DNA of 10,000 nucleotides, from NCBI GenBank assembly GCA_002309395.1, contig DBWU01000070.1, forward strand, positions 45,929 to 55,928. The letters are read 5' to 3'. The number at the start of each line of letters is the position of its first letter. Positions within the stretch are counted from its first letter, which is position 1. Shown here one piece after another: positions 1-6,850 of this stretch. A program made the translations under genes and the position numbers. Source of the stretch: Oscillospiraceae bacterium UBA1230. GTDB lineage: Bacteria; Bacillota; Clostridia; Oscillospirales; Oscillospiraceae. The notes below the pieces were generated by a model. It was not told the DNA's origin. It did not search any database and was given only the letters and a program-made list of their open reading frames with translations.

Positions 1-177
1 AGCTCCCTGCGCGGCGGCTTCCGCTACCACAGCCCCGGTCACGTCCAGTGACACGAGAACCCGGCGCACGCCGCGCTCCGGCGCGCCGATCAGCAGGCCC
101 ACGTTGTCCCAAGGCGCCGCCAGCGCGGCAGGCGCCCAGTCGAAGAGGCAGGATTCGATCTCTTTTACGGTTGCCAT
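1..177 (-). CDS. Nif3-like dinuclear metal-centre protein (N-terminal 59 residues, runs off the window)
   Basis: Only the first 59 codons are present; the gene continues beyond position 1. The visible protein starts MATVKEIESCLFDWAPAALA and carries the motif WDNVGLLIG (about residues 23-31), followed by VRRVLVSLDVT. The DNVGLLIG stretch after a short helix is the hallmark of the Nif3/YqfO (DUF34) family, whose members bind two metal ions; their cellular role is poorly defined. The ATG at 175-177 follows AAAGGAG with an 8-base spacer. The gene overlaps the 3' end of trmK by 13 bases, so translation of the two is probably coupled. The trmK-Nif3 pair is a known neighbourhood in Firmicutes (yqfN-yqfO in Bacillus subtilis), which supports both calls. 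The metal-binding residues that lie further downstream cannot be checked here. Confidence 0.88.
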   Translation of the reverse strand, partial: MATVKEIESCLFDWAPAALAAPWDNVGLLIGAPERGVRRVLVSLDVTGAVVAEAAAQGA

Positions 178-872
178 TCGATCTGCTCCTTTCGCGCTTT
201 CAGCGCTTCATACAGCTCCGTCAGCTCCGCCGCCCGACGGTTCTGGGCGGCGTCCGACGCGCGTGTTAATCCGGCGATCCGAACCGCCAGACGCTGAAGC
301 TGTGCATCAAGATAATCGCGGTATAACGGATCGTGCCGGAGCAGGACGCCGCCGTATTGCTCCTCCGGCGTCAGCGGTTTTCGCAGTCCGCCCCGTACCG
401 TAAACACGGGATAGAGAAACCCCTTATCCCGAACCAGCGATTCGCCGGTAAAATAATATCCCCGGTCATACAGCCATTTACGGAGATATTCCGCTTTTGT
501 CATGGGTTGGAGGATCAACAGCTTCTCCTCCGTACGTGTCCAGGGCGCATCGCCAAGGATAGCGGCGATAGTCTCGCCGCCCATGCCGGCAATTACGACA
601 GTATCCGTCTCCTCCGGCGCGATCGCCGACAGTCCGGCACACAGGCGGAGATCCAGACGGTCGCTGACGCCGTGGGTCAACGCGGTCGCTTCAGCGTGGC
701 GCAAAGGCGCGGCGTGTATATCGGAGGCAATAGCGGAAGGAATGATATTCCGGCACAGCAGCCATACCGGCAAATAGGCGTGATCGGTTCCTACATCGCA
801 TAGGCGCGCGCCGTTGGGCACAAACTGCGACAGATGCATCAAACGCGGTTGAAGCAAAGGCCCGTCAGACAT
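165..872 (-). CDS. trmK: TrmK, tRNA (adenine-22 N1)-methyltransferase
   Basis: This 235-residue protein is a class I SAM-dependent methyltransferase of the TrmK/YqfN family, which methylates N1 of A22 in the tRNA D-loop region. The SAM-binding motif I is CDVGTDHAYLP (residues 25-35). An acidic residue at D51 in ASDIHAAPLRHA fits ribose binding. The motif IV loop is IAGMGGETI (94-102), and LQPM is at 121-124. A distinctive RGYYFTGESLVRDKGFLYPV block follows (137-156). The last 65 or so residues are helical, charged and probably coiled coil, as in the family. Length matches the usual 230-240. The ATG at 870-872 follows AAGGGAGAAG. It is preceded by a DUF1858 gene and a hairpin at 908-933, and overlaps the Nif3-like gene. 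All core motifs appear intact. Confidence 0.92.
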   Translation of the reverse strand: MSDGPLLQPRLMHLSQFVPNGARLCDVGTDHAYLPVWLLCRNIIPSAIASDIHAAPLRHAEATALTHGVSDRLDLRLCAGLSAIAPEETDTVVIAGMGGETIAAILGDAPWTRTEEKLLILQPMTKAEYLRKWLYDRGYYFTGESLVRDKGFLYPVFTVRGGLRKPLTPEEQYGGVLLRHDPLYRDYLDAQLQRLAVRIAGLTRASDAAQNRRAAELTELYEALKARKEQIEWQP

Positions 873-907
873 AGCGGCTTCTCCCTTTTCGGTACTTACA
901 GGATAAA

Positions 908-933
908 GCGCATACGGTGTGAGCCGTATGCGC
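908..933 (-). terminator. Hairpin between the DUF1858 gene and trmK; weak terminator or attenuator
   Basis: A perfect 10-bp inverted repeat (GCGCATACGG / CCGTATGCGC) encloses a 6-base loop. It starts 15 bases after the DUF1858 stop codon and lies 35 bases before the trmK start. On the minus strand it is followed by TTTATCCTG, which is a poor U-tract. It may therefore terminate only partly, or protect and separate the two messages. I see no convincing promoter between it and trmK, so trmK probably depends on readthrough. Confidence 0.5.
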
Positions 934-948
934 CTGGCGGACAGTGCG

Positions 949-1158
949 TTATTCCGCGCTCTTGTTCGCTTCCTCGTTTACGATTGCCAGCAGCTTGTCA
1001 CAGTCAATCCCGTGGACGGCGCAGGCTTCCTCCACCGTTTCACCGCGAGAAGACGGACAGCCGAGACAGTGCATGCCGATCGACAGGAAGATAGGCGCCG
1101 TCTGGGGCGCAACGTCAAGAATATCACCGATGATGGTATCTTTGGTAATTTCGATCAT
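949..1158 (-). CDS. DUF1858 domain protein (small putative redox-disulfide protein)
   Basis: A 69-residue protein made up almost entirely of one DUF1858 domain. The N-terminus MIEITKDTIIGDIL is the typical opening, followed by PIFLSIGMHCLGCPSSRGET with C31 and C34, then C46 and C53. DUF1858 proteins are small, often related to hybrid-cluster (prismane) protein-associated domains, and their CxxC pair is thought to be redox active or to bind a ligand. No reaction is established. The start ATG follows a textbook AAAGGAGGT site. It has its own promoter at 1188-1216 and leads into trmK and the Nif3-like gene. The link to tRNA methylation is positional only. Confidence 0.85.
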   Translation of the reverse strand: MIEITKDTIIGDILDVAPQTAPIFLSIGMHCLGCPSSRGETVEEACAVHGIDCDKLLAIVNEEANKSAE

Positions 1159-1187
1159 ATTGATTTACCTCCTTTTGCGATAGTAAC

Positions 1188-1216
1188 AGTATACCCGAAG
1201 CGACGCGAAAATTCAA
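1188..1216 (-). promoter_or_regulatory. Sigma-A-type promoter for DUF1858-trmK-Nif3
   Basis: On the minus strand there is TTGAAT (1211-1216), 17 bases, then TATACT (1188-1193). Predicted transcription starts near 1181, about 22 bases before the DUF1858 ATG and just upstream of its AAAGGAGGT site. It lies immediately after the terminator of the previous gene, as expected for the start of a new unit. Confidence 0.65.
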
Positions 1217-1240
1217 CAAAAAGAGCAAATTTTTTGCAGG

Positions 1241-1270
1241 AAAAGCGGCACATTCAAACGAATGTGCCGC
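1241..1270 (-). terminator. Intrinsic terminator after the zinc-ribbon gene
   Basis: A perfect 11-bp stem (GCGGCACATTC / GAATGTGCCGC, 1245-1255 with 1260-1270) has a 4-base loop and is followed on the minus strand by TTTTCC. It begins 24 bases after the zinc-ribbon stop codon. It closes the sigH/zinc-ribbon unit ahead of the DUF1858 promoter. Confidence 0.75.
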
Positions 1271-1294
1271 CGATGCAACGTTTGAGATATTGGC

Positions 1295-1573
1295 TCAGCC
1301 GTTTTCACGCATCTTTGCAAAGCAATCGCTGCAATACACGGGGCGATCGGTCTTGGGCTCGAACGGAACCTTCGCCTCGCCGCCGCAATTGGCGCAAGTA
1401 GCCGTGAAGTACTCACGGGGACCACGGGCGGCGTTCTTGCGAGCGTCACGGCACGCCTTGCAGCGCTGCGGCTCGTTCTGAAATCCGCGCTCAGCATAGA
1501 ACTCCTGCTCACCGGCGGTGAACACGAACTCGTTGCCACACTCTTTGCACACTAAGGTCTTGTCTTCGTACAT
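1295..1573 (-). CDS. Small zinc-ribbon protein with two four-cysteine modules
   Basis: A 92-residue soluble protein with eight cysteines in four CxxC pairs: C9/C12, C38/C41, C60/C63 and C81/C84. The first half (DKTLVCKECGNEFVFTAGEQ, then EFYAERGFQNEPQRCKACR) matches the probable zinc-ribbon family zf-trcl. The second half has the spacing of the CxxC-x17-CxxC family (CANCGGEAKVPF, then VYCSDCF). Each half most likely binds one zinc ion. The function is unknown; members are common in Clostridia and related anaerobes. The ATG at 1571-1573 follows GAGAGGG. It lies 34 bases after sigH. A TATAAT (1595-1600) between the genes could be a local -10 box, but I see no good -35, so cotranscription with sigH is the simpler reading. 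Confidence 0.85.
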   Translation of the reverse strand: MYEDKTLVCKECGNEFVFTAGEQEFYAERGFQNEPQRCKACRDARKNAARGPREYFTATCANCGGEAKVPFEPKTDRPVYCSDCFAKMRENG

Positions 1574-1607
1574 GTTTTTACCCTCTCTTTGAGAATTATA
1601 TATTGCG

Positions 1608-2228
1608 TCAGCTATTTGCTGATGTCGCCTGCTGTTGCCTTCCGAGCTTGCGGCGAATACGCTGAATGGCGTTATCTACCGACTTGGGAGGCTTGCCAAT
1701 GGTTTTCGAGATCTCACGACAGGTAAGACCGTCTAAATAATACCCTAAGATCCTGACCTCGAAATCGGACAACTGTTTGCGGGCATTCACCAACAAACCG
1801 GCTGCTTTTTCCCTGTCGATCATCCAGTGTTCGGGATCGACTTGTGCCAGGGAAGTTCCAACGTCAAAAAGAGGGTCGTTTAAAGGGACAGAATGGTTCA
1901 GCGGTGTATGCTTGCCGCTGTTGGCCGCCTTCAGAACGGAAAACACGCGGTTGCGGACACACGTATCGGCAAAAGTGCAAAAAGACGCTTCCCGTTGCGG
2001 ATCGTACTCGCGCACGGCACGCAGCAAACCGACCATACCTTCCTGGATAAGATCCTCGCTGTCACCACCGATCAAATAGAACGGACGCACGATGGAACGC
2101 ACCAAACGGTGATATCGGTTCACAAGGATCTCCTCCGCCTGACGGTTTCCCCGGGAGGAAAGCGCGCAAAGCGTCTCATCATCCATGCCGTCTAACGGCA
2201 GATATTCTTCCCTGTTTACGTTGCTCAT
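1608..2228 (-). CDS. sigH: RNA polymerase sporulation sigma factor SigH (Spo0H) or close paralogue
   Basis: A 206-residue sigma-70 family protein of the SigH type. Region 2 includes YLIGGDSEDLIQEGMVGLLR (51-70), the core-binding and -10-recognition area. The family-specific block KHTPLNHSVPLNDP is at 106-119. Region 4 with its helix-turn-helix is at about 152-197 (LSDFEVRILGYYLDGLTC, then SVDNAIQRIRRKL). In B. subtilis SigH drives early sporulation and transition-phase genes. Length is near the usual 210-218. The ATG at 2226-2228 has no ribosome site; instead a TATAAT ends five bases before it (see promoter). An internal ATG at 2184-2186 is an alternative start, but it would remove only 14 residues and also lacks a well-spaced ribosome site. 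The gene sits after glmM rather than beside rlmB, the place I know from other Firmicutes, so a paralogue is possible. Confidence 0.85.
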   Translation of the reverse strand: MSNVNREEYLPLDGMDDETLCALSSRGNRQAEEILVNRYHRLVRSIVRPFYLIGGDSEDLIQEGMVGLLRAVREYDPQREASFCTFADTCVRNRVFSVLKAANSGKHTPLNHSVPLNDPLFDVGTSLAQVDPEHWMIDREKAAGLLVNARKQLSDFEVRILGYYLDGLTCREISKTIGKPPKSVDNAIQRIRRKLGRQQQATSANS

Positions 2229-2233
2229 AGGTC

Positions 2234-2263
2234 ATTATACAGTTATATAAAACAATCTGTCAA
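2234..2263 (-). promoter_or_regulatory. Near-perfect sigma-A promoter abutting the sigH start codon
   Basis: On the minus strand there is consensus TTGACA (2258-2263), an 18-base AT-rich spacer, then consensus TATAAT (2234-2239). Counting from the -10 box, transcription should start at or within one base of the A of the sigH ATG (2228). The message would then be leaderless, or translation begins further in. No terminator is visible between glmM (stop at 2295) and this promoter, so readthrough from glmM could also supply a leader. Confidence 0.75.
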
Positions 2264-2294
2264 TAGTTTTGCAAAAATTTTGTGATAAATGTGC

Positions 2295-3644
2295 CTAAAT
2301 CGACATATTTTTTATAAATTCAACCAAATCCCCTGCCACGGAGGCGGCGATCTCCTGGGTTTTTGCCTCGACCATGACCCGGATCAGCGCCTCTGTGCCG
2401 GAAGGACGCACCAGGATCCGCCCGGCGCCGGAGAGCTCCTCTTCCCTTTTTCTTACCTGTTGCCACAGCACCTGACTTTCCATGATCGGCTGCTTCGCCT
2501 GTACCGGCACCGGCACGTTGATCAGGATCTGGGGATACTGGGGACAGCAGGAGGCAAGGGCGGAAGCGGTCTTGCCGGAGTGGCAAAGCGCCTGAAGGAA
2601 CTGCAAGGCGGTCAATTCTCCGTCGCCGGTGGTGGCGTATTGACGGAAGATCATGTGCCCTGATTGCTCTCCGCCGATCACATAGTCCTCCTCCAGCATT
2701 TTTTCCAGCACGTTTCTGTCACCCACGTCGGTGCAGATCAAACGATAGTCGTTGGTGCGGCAAAACTCATGCAGCCCCAAATTTGACATAACGGTGGCGA
2801 CGATCGCGTCGCCCCTCAGCATGCCGGTGCGGCGCAGTTCCGCGGCGCAAACCGCCATGATCTTGTCGCCGTCGATCACGCCACCCTGCTCATCCACCAG
2901 TAAACAGCGATCCGCGTCGCCGTCAAAGGCGATACCCAGATCGTATTTGCCGGATACCACGGCCTCTGCAAGGGACGCGAGGTGCGTTGAGCCGCAACGA
3001 TCATTGATATTGACGCCGTTAGGCGTGGTGTGGATAAAGTCTGCTTTGAGCGGCAGTAAGGAAAACAGCTCCGGCGCTGTGGACGAGGCGGCGCCGTTGG
3101 CGCAGTCCACCACCACGCGAAGCCCCGTTAGATCACAGGAAATGCTCGCCATGAGATGATGGATATAGTCGCTTTTCATCTGACGCATACCGTGGATCCG
3201 CCGCCCCAGCGCATCGCGTGTAAGCACAGGCATCCGTTCCGGATGCATGGCGAGCTCTTCCACGGCGCGCTCCGTTTCATCCGGCAGCTTATAACCCTGC
3301 TCGTTGAAGACCTTAATGCCGTTGTGTTCATACGGATTATGGGAGGCGGAGATCACGATGCCGGCGTCTGCCTTCTCCTGCACGGTAAGAAACGCCACTG
3401 CCGGTGTTGCGATGGTACCCAGCGGCATCACGTCACTGCCGCCGGCGCACAGACCGGCGATGAGTGCCGACTCCAGCATATCCGAAGAAATTCGGGTATC
3501 CTTTCCTATCGTCACCACCGGGTGGCGACCGTGTTTCTCTTTCAAAACGCAAGCCACAGCGCGACCTACCTGATATGCCAGCTCCGCGGTCAGATTCTCT
3601 CCTACGACGCCGCGGATACCGTCAGTTCCAAACAGTTTACCCAT
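2295..3644 (-). CDS. glmM: Phosphoglucosamine mutase GlmM
   Basis: A 449-residue cytoplasmic enzyme that converts glucosamine-6-phosphate to glucosamine-1-phosphate on the way to UDP-GlcNAc for peptidoglycan. It opens with GKLFGTDGIRG. The phosphoserine loop ISASHNPYEHNGIKVF has the catalytic Ser at 101. The metal loop DGDADR is at 241-246, the sugar-binding GEQSGH at 325-330, and the phosphate-binding RPSGTEALIRVMVEA at 413-427. All four domains are present and the length is standard. The ATG at 3642-3644 follows AAGGAG at an 11-base spacing. It begins 16 bases after ruvB and is therefore very likely the last gene of a ruvCAB-glmM operon. No motif is missing. Confidence 0.97.
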   Translation of the reverse strand: MGKLFGTDGIRGVVGENLTAELAYQVGRAVACVLKEKHGRHPVVTIGKDTRISSDMLESALIAGLCAGGSDVMPLGTIATPAVAFLTVQEKADAGIVISASHNPYEHNGIKVFNEQGYKLPDETERAVEELAMHPERMPVLTRDALGRRIHGMRQMKSDYIHHLMASISCDLTGLRVVVDCANGAASSTAPELFSLLPLKADFIHTTPNGVNINDRCGSTHLASLAEAVVSGKYDLGIAFDGDADRCLLVDEQGGVIDGDKIMAVCAAELRRTGMLRGDAIVATVMSNLGLHEFCRTNDYRLICTDVGDRNVLEKMLEEDYVIGGEQSGHMIFRQYATTGDGELTALQFLQALCHSGKTASALASCCPQYPQILINVPVPVQAKQPIMESQVLWQQVRKREEELSGAGRILVRPSGTEALIRVMVEAKTQEIAASVAGDLVEFIKNMSI

Positions 3645-3660
3645 AGTGCGTTCCGCTCCT

Positions 3661-4701
3661 TTATAATTCTAACTGTTCCTGCCCCGTAAACGGGACGTGG
3701 AGATGCTCATACGCCTTCCGCGTGACACAGCGGCCGCGGGGCGTACGGGTGAGGAATCCGATCTGCATGAGATACGGCTCGTATACGTCCTCCAGCGTGA
3801 CGGATTCTTCTCCGATGGTGGCAGCCAGCGTATCCAATCCCACGGGGCCGCCGCCGTAATTGTCAATGATAGACCGCAGCATACGCCGGTCAATGGGATC
3901 CAGGCCCAGCGCGTCGATCTCCAGCGCCACCAGCGCCTTGTCGGCCACGTCTCGCGTGATCACACCGTCGGAGCGCACCTGCGCGTAGTCACGCACGCGG
4001 CGCAGCATACGGTTGGCAATACGCGGCGTACCGCGGGAGCGCCTGGCGATCTCCATGGCACCGCTGGGCTCGATCGGCACGCCCAGGATCCCTGCGCTGC
4101 GCGAAACGATCTGCGCCAGCTCCTCCGGGGTGTACAGCTCCAAACGCAGCGTAACGCCGAATCGGTCACGCAAGGGTGCCGACAGAGAGCCGGAACGGGT
4201 GGTGGCGCCGATCAGCGTAAAGCGCGGCAGATCGAGCCGAATGGAGTTGGCGGAAGGACCCTTGCCGATAATGATGTCGATGGCGTAATCCTCCATAGCG
4301 GGATAGAGGATCTCCTCCACGGCGCGGTTAAGGCGGTGGATCTCATCTACAAACAGAATGTCGTTTTCATTGAGATTGGTCAAAAGTGCCGCCAGATCGC
4401 CCGGCTTTTCAATAGCGGGCCCGGAGGTGATACGGATGTTTACACCCATCTCCTGGGCGATAATGCCGGCAAGCGTAGTCTTACCGAGACCCGGAGGACC
4501 GTGGAGCAGCACGTGATCCAGCGCCTCCGTGCGCCGGCGCGCCGCCTCGATAAAAATGGAGAGGTTCTCTTTTGCCTTTTCCTGACCGATATACTCCTGC
4601 AGCGTATGAGGCCGAAGCGACACCTCACCGCTGTCTTCGTGAAGGAAGGTTTTCGCTACGATAGGCTCTTCGTAAATATCGCTTCCGTAGTCAATGCTCA
4701 T
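3661..4701 (-). CDS. ruvB: Holliday junction branch-migration ATPase RuvB
   Basis: A 346-residue AAA+ motor that forms hexamers on either side of RuvA-bound Holliday junctions and drives branch migration. Walker A is GPPGLGKTT (68-76), Walker B DEIH (119-122), sensor 1 GATTR (165-169), and the arginine-finger region APLRDRFG (175-182). Sensor 2 lies in the RGTPRIANR segment. The C-terminal winged helix contains GPVGLDTLAATIGE and the terminal GFLTRTPRGR. The length is normal and no key residue is missing. The ATG at 4699-4701 is preceded by AAGGAGG, which overlaps the region just after the ruvA stop; the two genes are 12 bases apart. Confidence 0.98.
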   Translation of the reverse strand: MSIDYGSDIYEEPIVAKTFLHEDSGEVSLRPHTLQEYIGQEKAKENLSIFIEAARRRTEALDHVLLHGPPGLGKTTLAGIIAQEMGVNIRITSGPAIEKPGDLAALLTNLNENDILFVDEIHRLNRAVEEILYPAMEDYAIDIIIGKGPSANSIRLDLPRFTLIGATTRSGSLSAPLRDRFGVTLRLELYTPEELAQIVSRSAGILGVPIEPSGAMEIARRSRGTPRIANRMLRRVRDYAQVRSDGVITRDVADKALVALEIDALGLDPIDRRMLRSIIDNYGGGPVGLDTLAATIGEESVTLEDVYEPYLMQIGFLTRTPRGRCVTRKAYEHLHVPFTGQEQLEL

Positions 4702-4713
4702 GCCCGTCCCTCC

Positions 4714-5307
4714 TTACCGTACCATGCGCTTGAGCGCCTGACGAATGATCTCCTCCAGCGGAAGATCCGCCGCAGAAATCCCTTTGAGCGCGGCGGAAAT
4801 CTCCTGACTGCCATAGCCCAATACCGACAGCGCCGCCGCCGCTTCAGCGGCCTTGCTCTCCGGCACGGCGACGCCGGACGGGACGATAAGGTCATATCCT
4901 GCCTTCTCCTGCCCCAGTTTATCCTTCAGCTCCAGAATGATGCGCTGTGCGATCTTTTTACCGATACCGGGTGCGGCTGTGAGCACCTTCTCGTCCTCCG
5001 TGACAACGCTCATGGCGAGCTGATCGGGTGTGGTGGACGAGAGAATCGACAGCGCGGCTTTCGGACCTACGCCGGATACGCCCAGAAGCAGTTTGAAGCT
5101 GTTGAGCTCGCTGCGGGAATAGAATCCGAACAGATCCACCGCGTCTTCTCTTACGTTCATATGGGTATAGAGCTTTGCCCTGTCACCCTTCTTCAGTTGC
5201 GCGAGAGTATAGTTGGTGGTGGCGCAGGCATAACCTACGCCGCCGCAGTCGATGACCGCGAGATTTGCTTCCAGTTCGGCAACGGTGCCGCAGAGGTAGT
5301 AAAACAT
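4714..5307 (-). CDS. ruvA: Holliday junction-binding protein RuvA
   Basis: A 197-residue junction-recognition protein that tetramerises on four-way DNA and loads RuvB. The N-terminal OB-fold domain (1-62) starts MFYYLCGTV rather than the more usual MI-x-x-L-x-G. Two helix-hairpin-helix motifs follow: LLGVSGVGPKAALSIL (74-89) and LTAAPGIGKKIAQRIILELK (109-128). A flexible linker (about 133-152) leads to the small domain III (153-197, AAAALSVLGYGSQEISAAL) that contacts RuvB. The start codon lies one base after the ruvC stop, with AAGGAG ten bases upstream inside the ruvC end, so the two are almost certainly translated in sequence. Confidence 0.97.
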   Translation of the reverse strand: MFYYLCGTVAELEANLAVIDCGGVGYACATTNYTLAQLKKGDRAKLYTHMNVREDAVDLFGFYSRSELNSFKLLLGVSGVGPKAALSILSSTTPDQLAMSVVTEDEKVLTAAPGIGKKIAQRIILELKDKLGQEKAGYDLIVPSGVAVPESKAAEAAAALSVLGYGSQEISAALKGISAADLPLEEIIRQALKRMVR

Positions 5308-5308
5308 A

Positions 5309-5821
5309 TCAAACAGTCTCCTTTATGGTCGGATCGTGACGGTGCAAAAGGCTCGTGGCGCTTCTGGCGTGGCAGATGGCGATCGCCAGCGCGTCGGCAG
5401 CGTCATCGGGCCGGGGAACGTCTTTCAAACGCAATAGCCGCCGCACCATGTCCATAATCTGCTTCTTTTCGGCAAGACCGTATCCCACGACTGCCTGCTT
5501 GACCTGCATGGGCGTGTACTCATAGACGGGTACCTGCCGCTTTTCCGCAGTATAGAGAATGACACCGCGCCCGTGCGCTACCGCGATGCCGGTGGTGATA
5601 TTCTTACTGAAAAACAGCTCCTCGATGGCGATCTCGTCGGGACGGAACTGATCGATCAATTCTTCCAGATCACGCCCGATCTGCAGCAGACGCGCGGCAA
5701 GCGGAAGCTCTGCCGCCGTGCGGATCGCACCGTATTGCACCATGCGCTGTTGTCCCGGTTCCACGTCGATCACGCCGAACCCGACAATGGCAACGCCCGG
5801 ATCGATCCCTAAAATACGCAT
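5309..5821 (-). CDS. ruvC: Holliday junction resolvase RuvC
   Basis: A 170-residue endonuclease that cuts Holliday junctions symmetrically in the RuvABC complex. The catalytic acidic residues of the RNase H-like fold can all be placed: D7 in MRILGIDPG, E67 in AIEELFF, and D140 and D143 in RPDDAADALAIA. I chose the ATG at 5819-5821 because the protein then begins exactly at the conserved MRILGIDPG and has GGAGG ten bases upstream. The frame stays open to an ATG at 5878, but that site is upstream of the predicted transcription start near 5857 and would add 19 non-conserved residues. First gene of ruvCAB-glmM. Confidence 0.96.
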   Translation of the reverse strand: MRILGIDPGVAIVGFGVIDVEPGQQRMVQYGAIRTAAELPLAARLLQIGRDLEELIDQFRPDEIAIEELFFSKNITTGIAVAHGRGVILYTAEKRQVPVYEYTPMQVKQAVVGYGLAEKKQIMDMVRRLLRLKDVPRPDDAADALAIAICHARSATSLLHRHDPTIKETV

Positions 5822-5863
5822 GGAAACAAAACCTCCGCCGCAGAATGAAACAATAACGGTACA

Positions 5864-5892
5864 ATTATAACAAATCAAAGCGGAAATGGCAA
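5864..5892 (-). promoter_or_regulatory. Sigma-A promoter for ruvC-ruvA-ruvB-glmM
   Basis: TTGCCA (5887-5892), 17 bases, then consensus TATAAT (5864-5869) on the minus strand. The predicted start near 5857 gives a leader of about 35 bases before ruvC. It lies just downstream of the xerD terminator. I looked for a GAAC-N4-GTTC type SOS box nearby and saw none, so there is no visible sign of LexA control. Confidence 0.75.
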
Positions 5893-5895
5893 TAG

Positions 5896-5931
5896 AAAAA
5901 CTGCCGTCCCCGAACCGCGGGCGGCAGTTTT
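5896..5931 (-). terminator. Strong intrinsic terminator after xerD
   Basis: A 10-bp outer stem (AAAACTGCCG / CGGCAGTTTT, 5897-5906 with 5922-5931) is extended by an inner CCCG/CGGG helix with a small bulge. On the minus strand it ends in TTTTTC. It overlaps the last two bases of the xerD stop codon and separates the spoIIM-xerD unit from ruvCAB. Confidence 0.85.
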
Positions 5932-6814
5932 AAGCGCGTGGATGCGCTTTGCTGTATACGTCTTTGAGCTGGCGCTTGATCACGTGGGTATAGATCTGGG
6001 TAGAGGAAATATCGGCGTGTCCCAGCATCTCCTGAATGGAATGGAGATCGGCACCGTTTTCCAGCAGATGTACGGCAAAGGAGTGGCGCAGCATATGAGG
6101 CGTGACGTCCTTTGTGATCTCCGCTTTTTCCTGATAGTACTTGATGATCTTCCAGAATCCCTGGCGGCTCATCCGCTCGCCGCTCATGTTGACGAACAGC
6201 GCCGGTTCATCCGGCCGTGCAAGAAGATGGGGGCGAATATTCTTTATGTAGTCCTGCAGTGCCTTTACGGCGGTGGGATAAAGTGGAATGATCCGCTCCT
6301 TCCCGTTGCCGGAACAGCGGATGAATCCGGCCTCCGGATTTGCGTCGTCCACGTTCAGGCCGATCAGTTCTGAAACGCGGATGCCGGTGGCGTACAGCAG
6401 CTCCAGCATGGCGTGATCCCGATAGCCCTTTGCATCGACACACTGAGGCTGATCCAAAAACAGCTCCACTTCCCGGTTGGTCAGAATCTCCGGGTATTTT
6501 CGCTCCACCTTCACGGAGGAGACGTTTCGCGCCGGATTGGATCGAATGGCACCGTTGGCAAGCATAAATGTGTAGAAGGATTTGATAGACGCCGCCGAAC
6601 GTGTCACCGTGGCGGGGGACTTTCCTTTGGCGGTCATGGCGTTGAGATAGGTGGAGATCTGATCCTTCTTTACCTTCTTTAAATCGGCGACCCCGTGTTC
6701 CACCATCCAACTGCGGAACTGCGACAGATCTCGAATATAGGAGCTGCGCGTATTGGCAGAGGCGTGTTTTTCATGTGCAAGATGCTGCTCATAGGCGGCA
6801 AAATAGTCTGTCAA
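5930..6814 (-). CDS. xerD: Site-specific tyrosine recombinase XerD
   Basis: A 294-residue tyrosine recombinase of the XerD type, which together with XerC resolves chromosome dimers at dif. The N-terminal SAM-like core-binding domain (1-90) includes SANTRSSYIRDLSQFRSWM. The catalytic domain shows R146 in ATGIRVSELIGL, K172 in GNGKERIIPL, H240 and R243 in HMLRHSFAVHLLE, H266 in MLGHADISSTQIYTH, and nucleophile Y275. All six are present and the length is typical. The start is TTG at 6812-6814 with GAAAGGAG ten bases upstream. It follows the spoIIM-like gene by 36 bases and ends in a strong terminator. The spoIIM neighbour favours a chromosomal Xer over a phage integrase, although XerC and XerD cannot be told apart with certainty by eye. 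Confidence 0.93.
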   Translation of the reverse strand: MTDYFAAYEQHLAHEKHASANTRSSYIRDLSQFRSWMVEHGVADLKKVKKDQISTYLNAMTAKGKSPATVTRSAASIKSFYTFMLANGAIRSNPARNVSSVKVERKYPEILTNREVELFLDQPQCVDAKGYRDHAMLELLYATGIRVSELIGLNVDDANPEAGFIRCSGNGKERIIPLYPTAVKALQDYIKNIRPHLLARPDEPALFVNMSGERMSRQGFWKIIKYYQEKAEITKDVTPHMLRHSFAVHLLENGADLHSIQEMLGHADISSTQIYTHVIKRQLKDVYSKAHPRA

Positions 6815-6850
6815 AACCGCAACACTCCTTTCGTTTACAGAATAAAAAGA

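Noticed and set aside
1595..1600. TATAAT between sigH and the zinc-ribbon gene as an independent promoter
   Set aside because: The -10 is perfect, but no acceptable -35 lies at 16-18 bases and there is no extended -10, so I did not list it as a promoter.
3697..5457. Very long plus-strand open frame (586 codons) antisense to ruvB, ruvA and part of ruvC
   Set aside because: The opposite strand encodes three well-conserved genes with intact motifs. The antisense protein shows no recognisable domain, and its openness is explained by the GC-rich codon use of the real genes.
5822..5878. Longer RuvC start at 5878
   Set aside because: The extra 19 residues are not part of the conserved N-terminus and the site lies upstream of the predicted transcription start; the ATG at 5819-5821 has a good ribosome site.
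5930..6814. The tyrosine recombinase as a mobile-element integrase
   Set aside because: There is no attachment-site repeat, tRNA or phage gene nearby, the neighbours are core genes, and the protein has the length and motifs of a chromosomal Xer protein.
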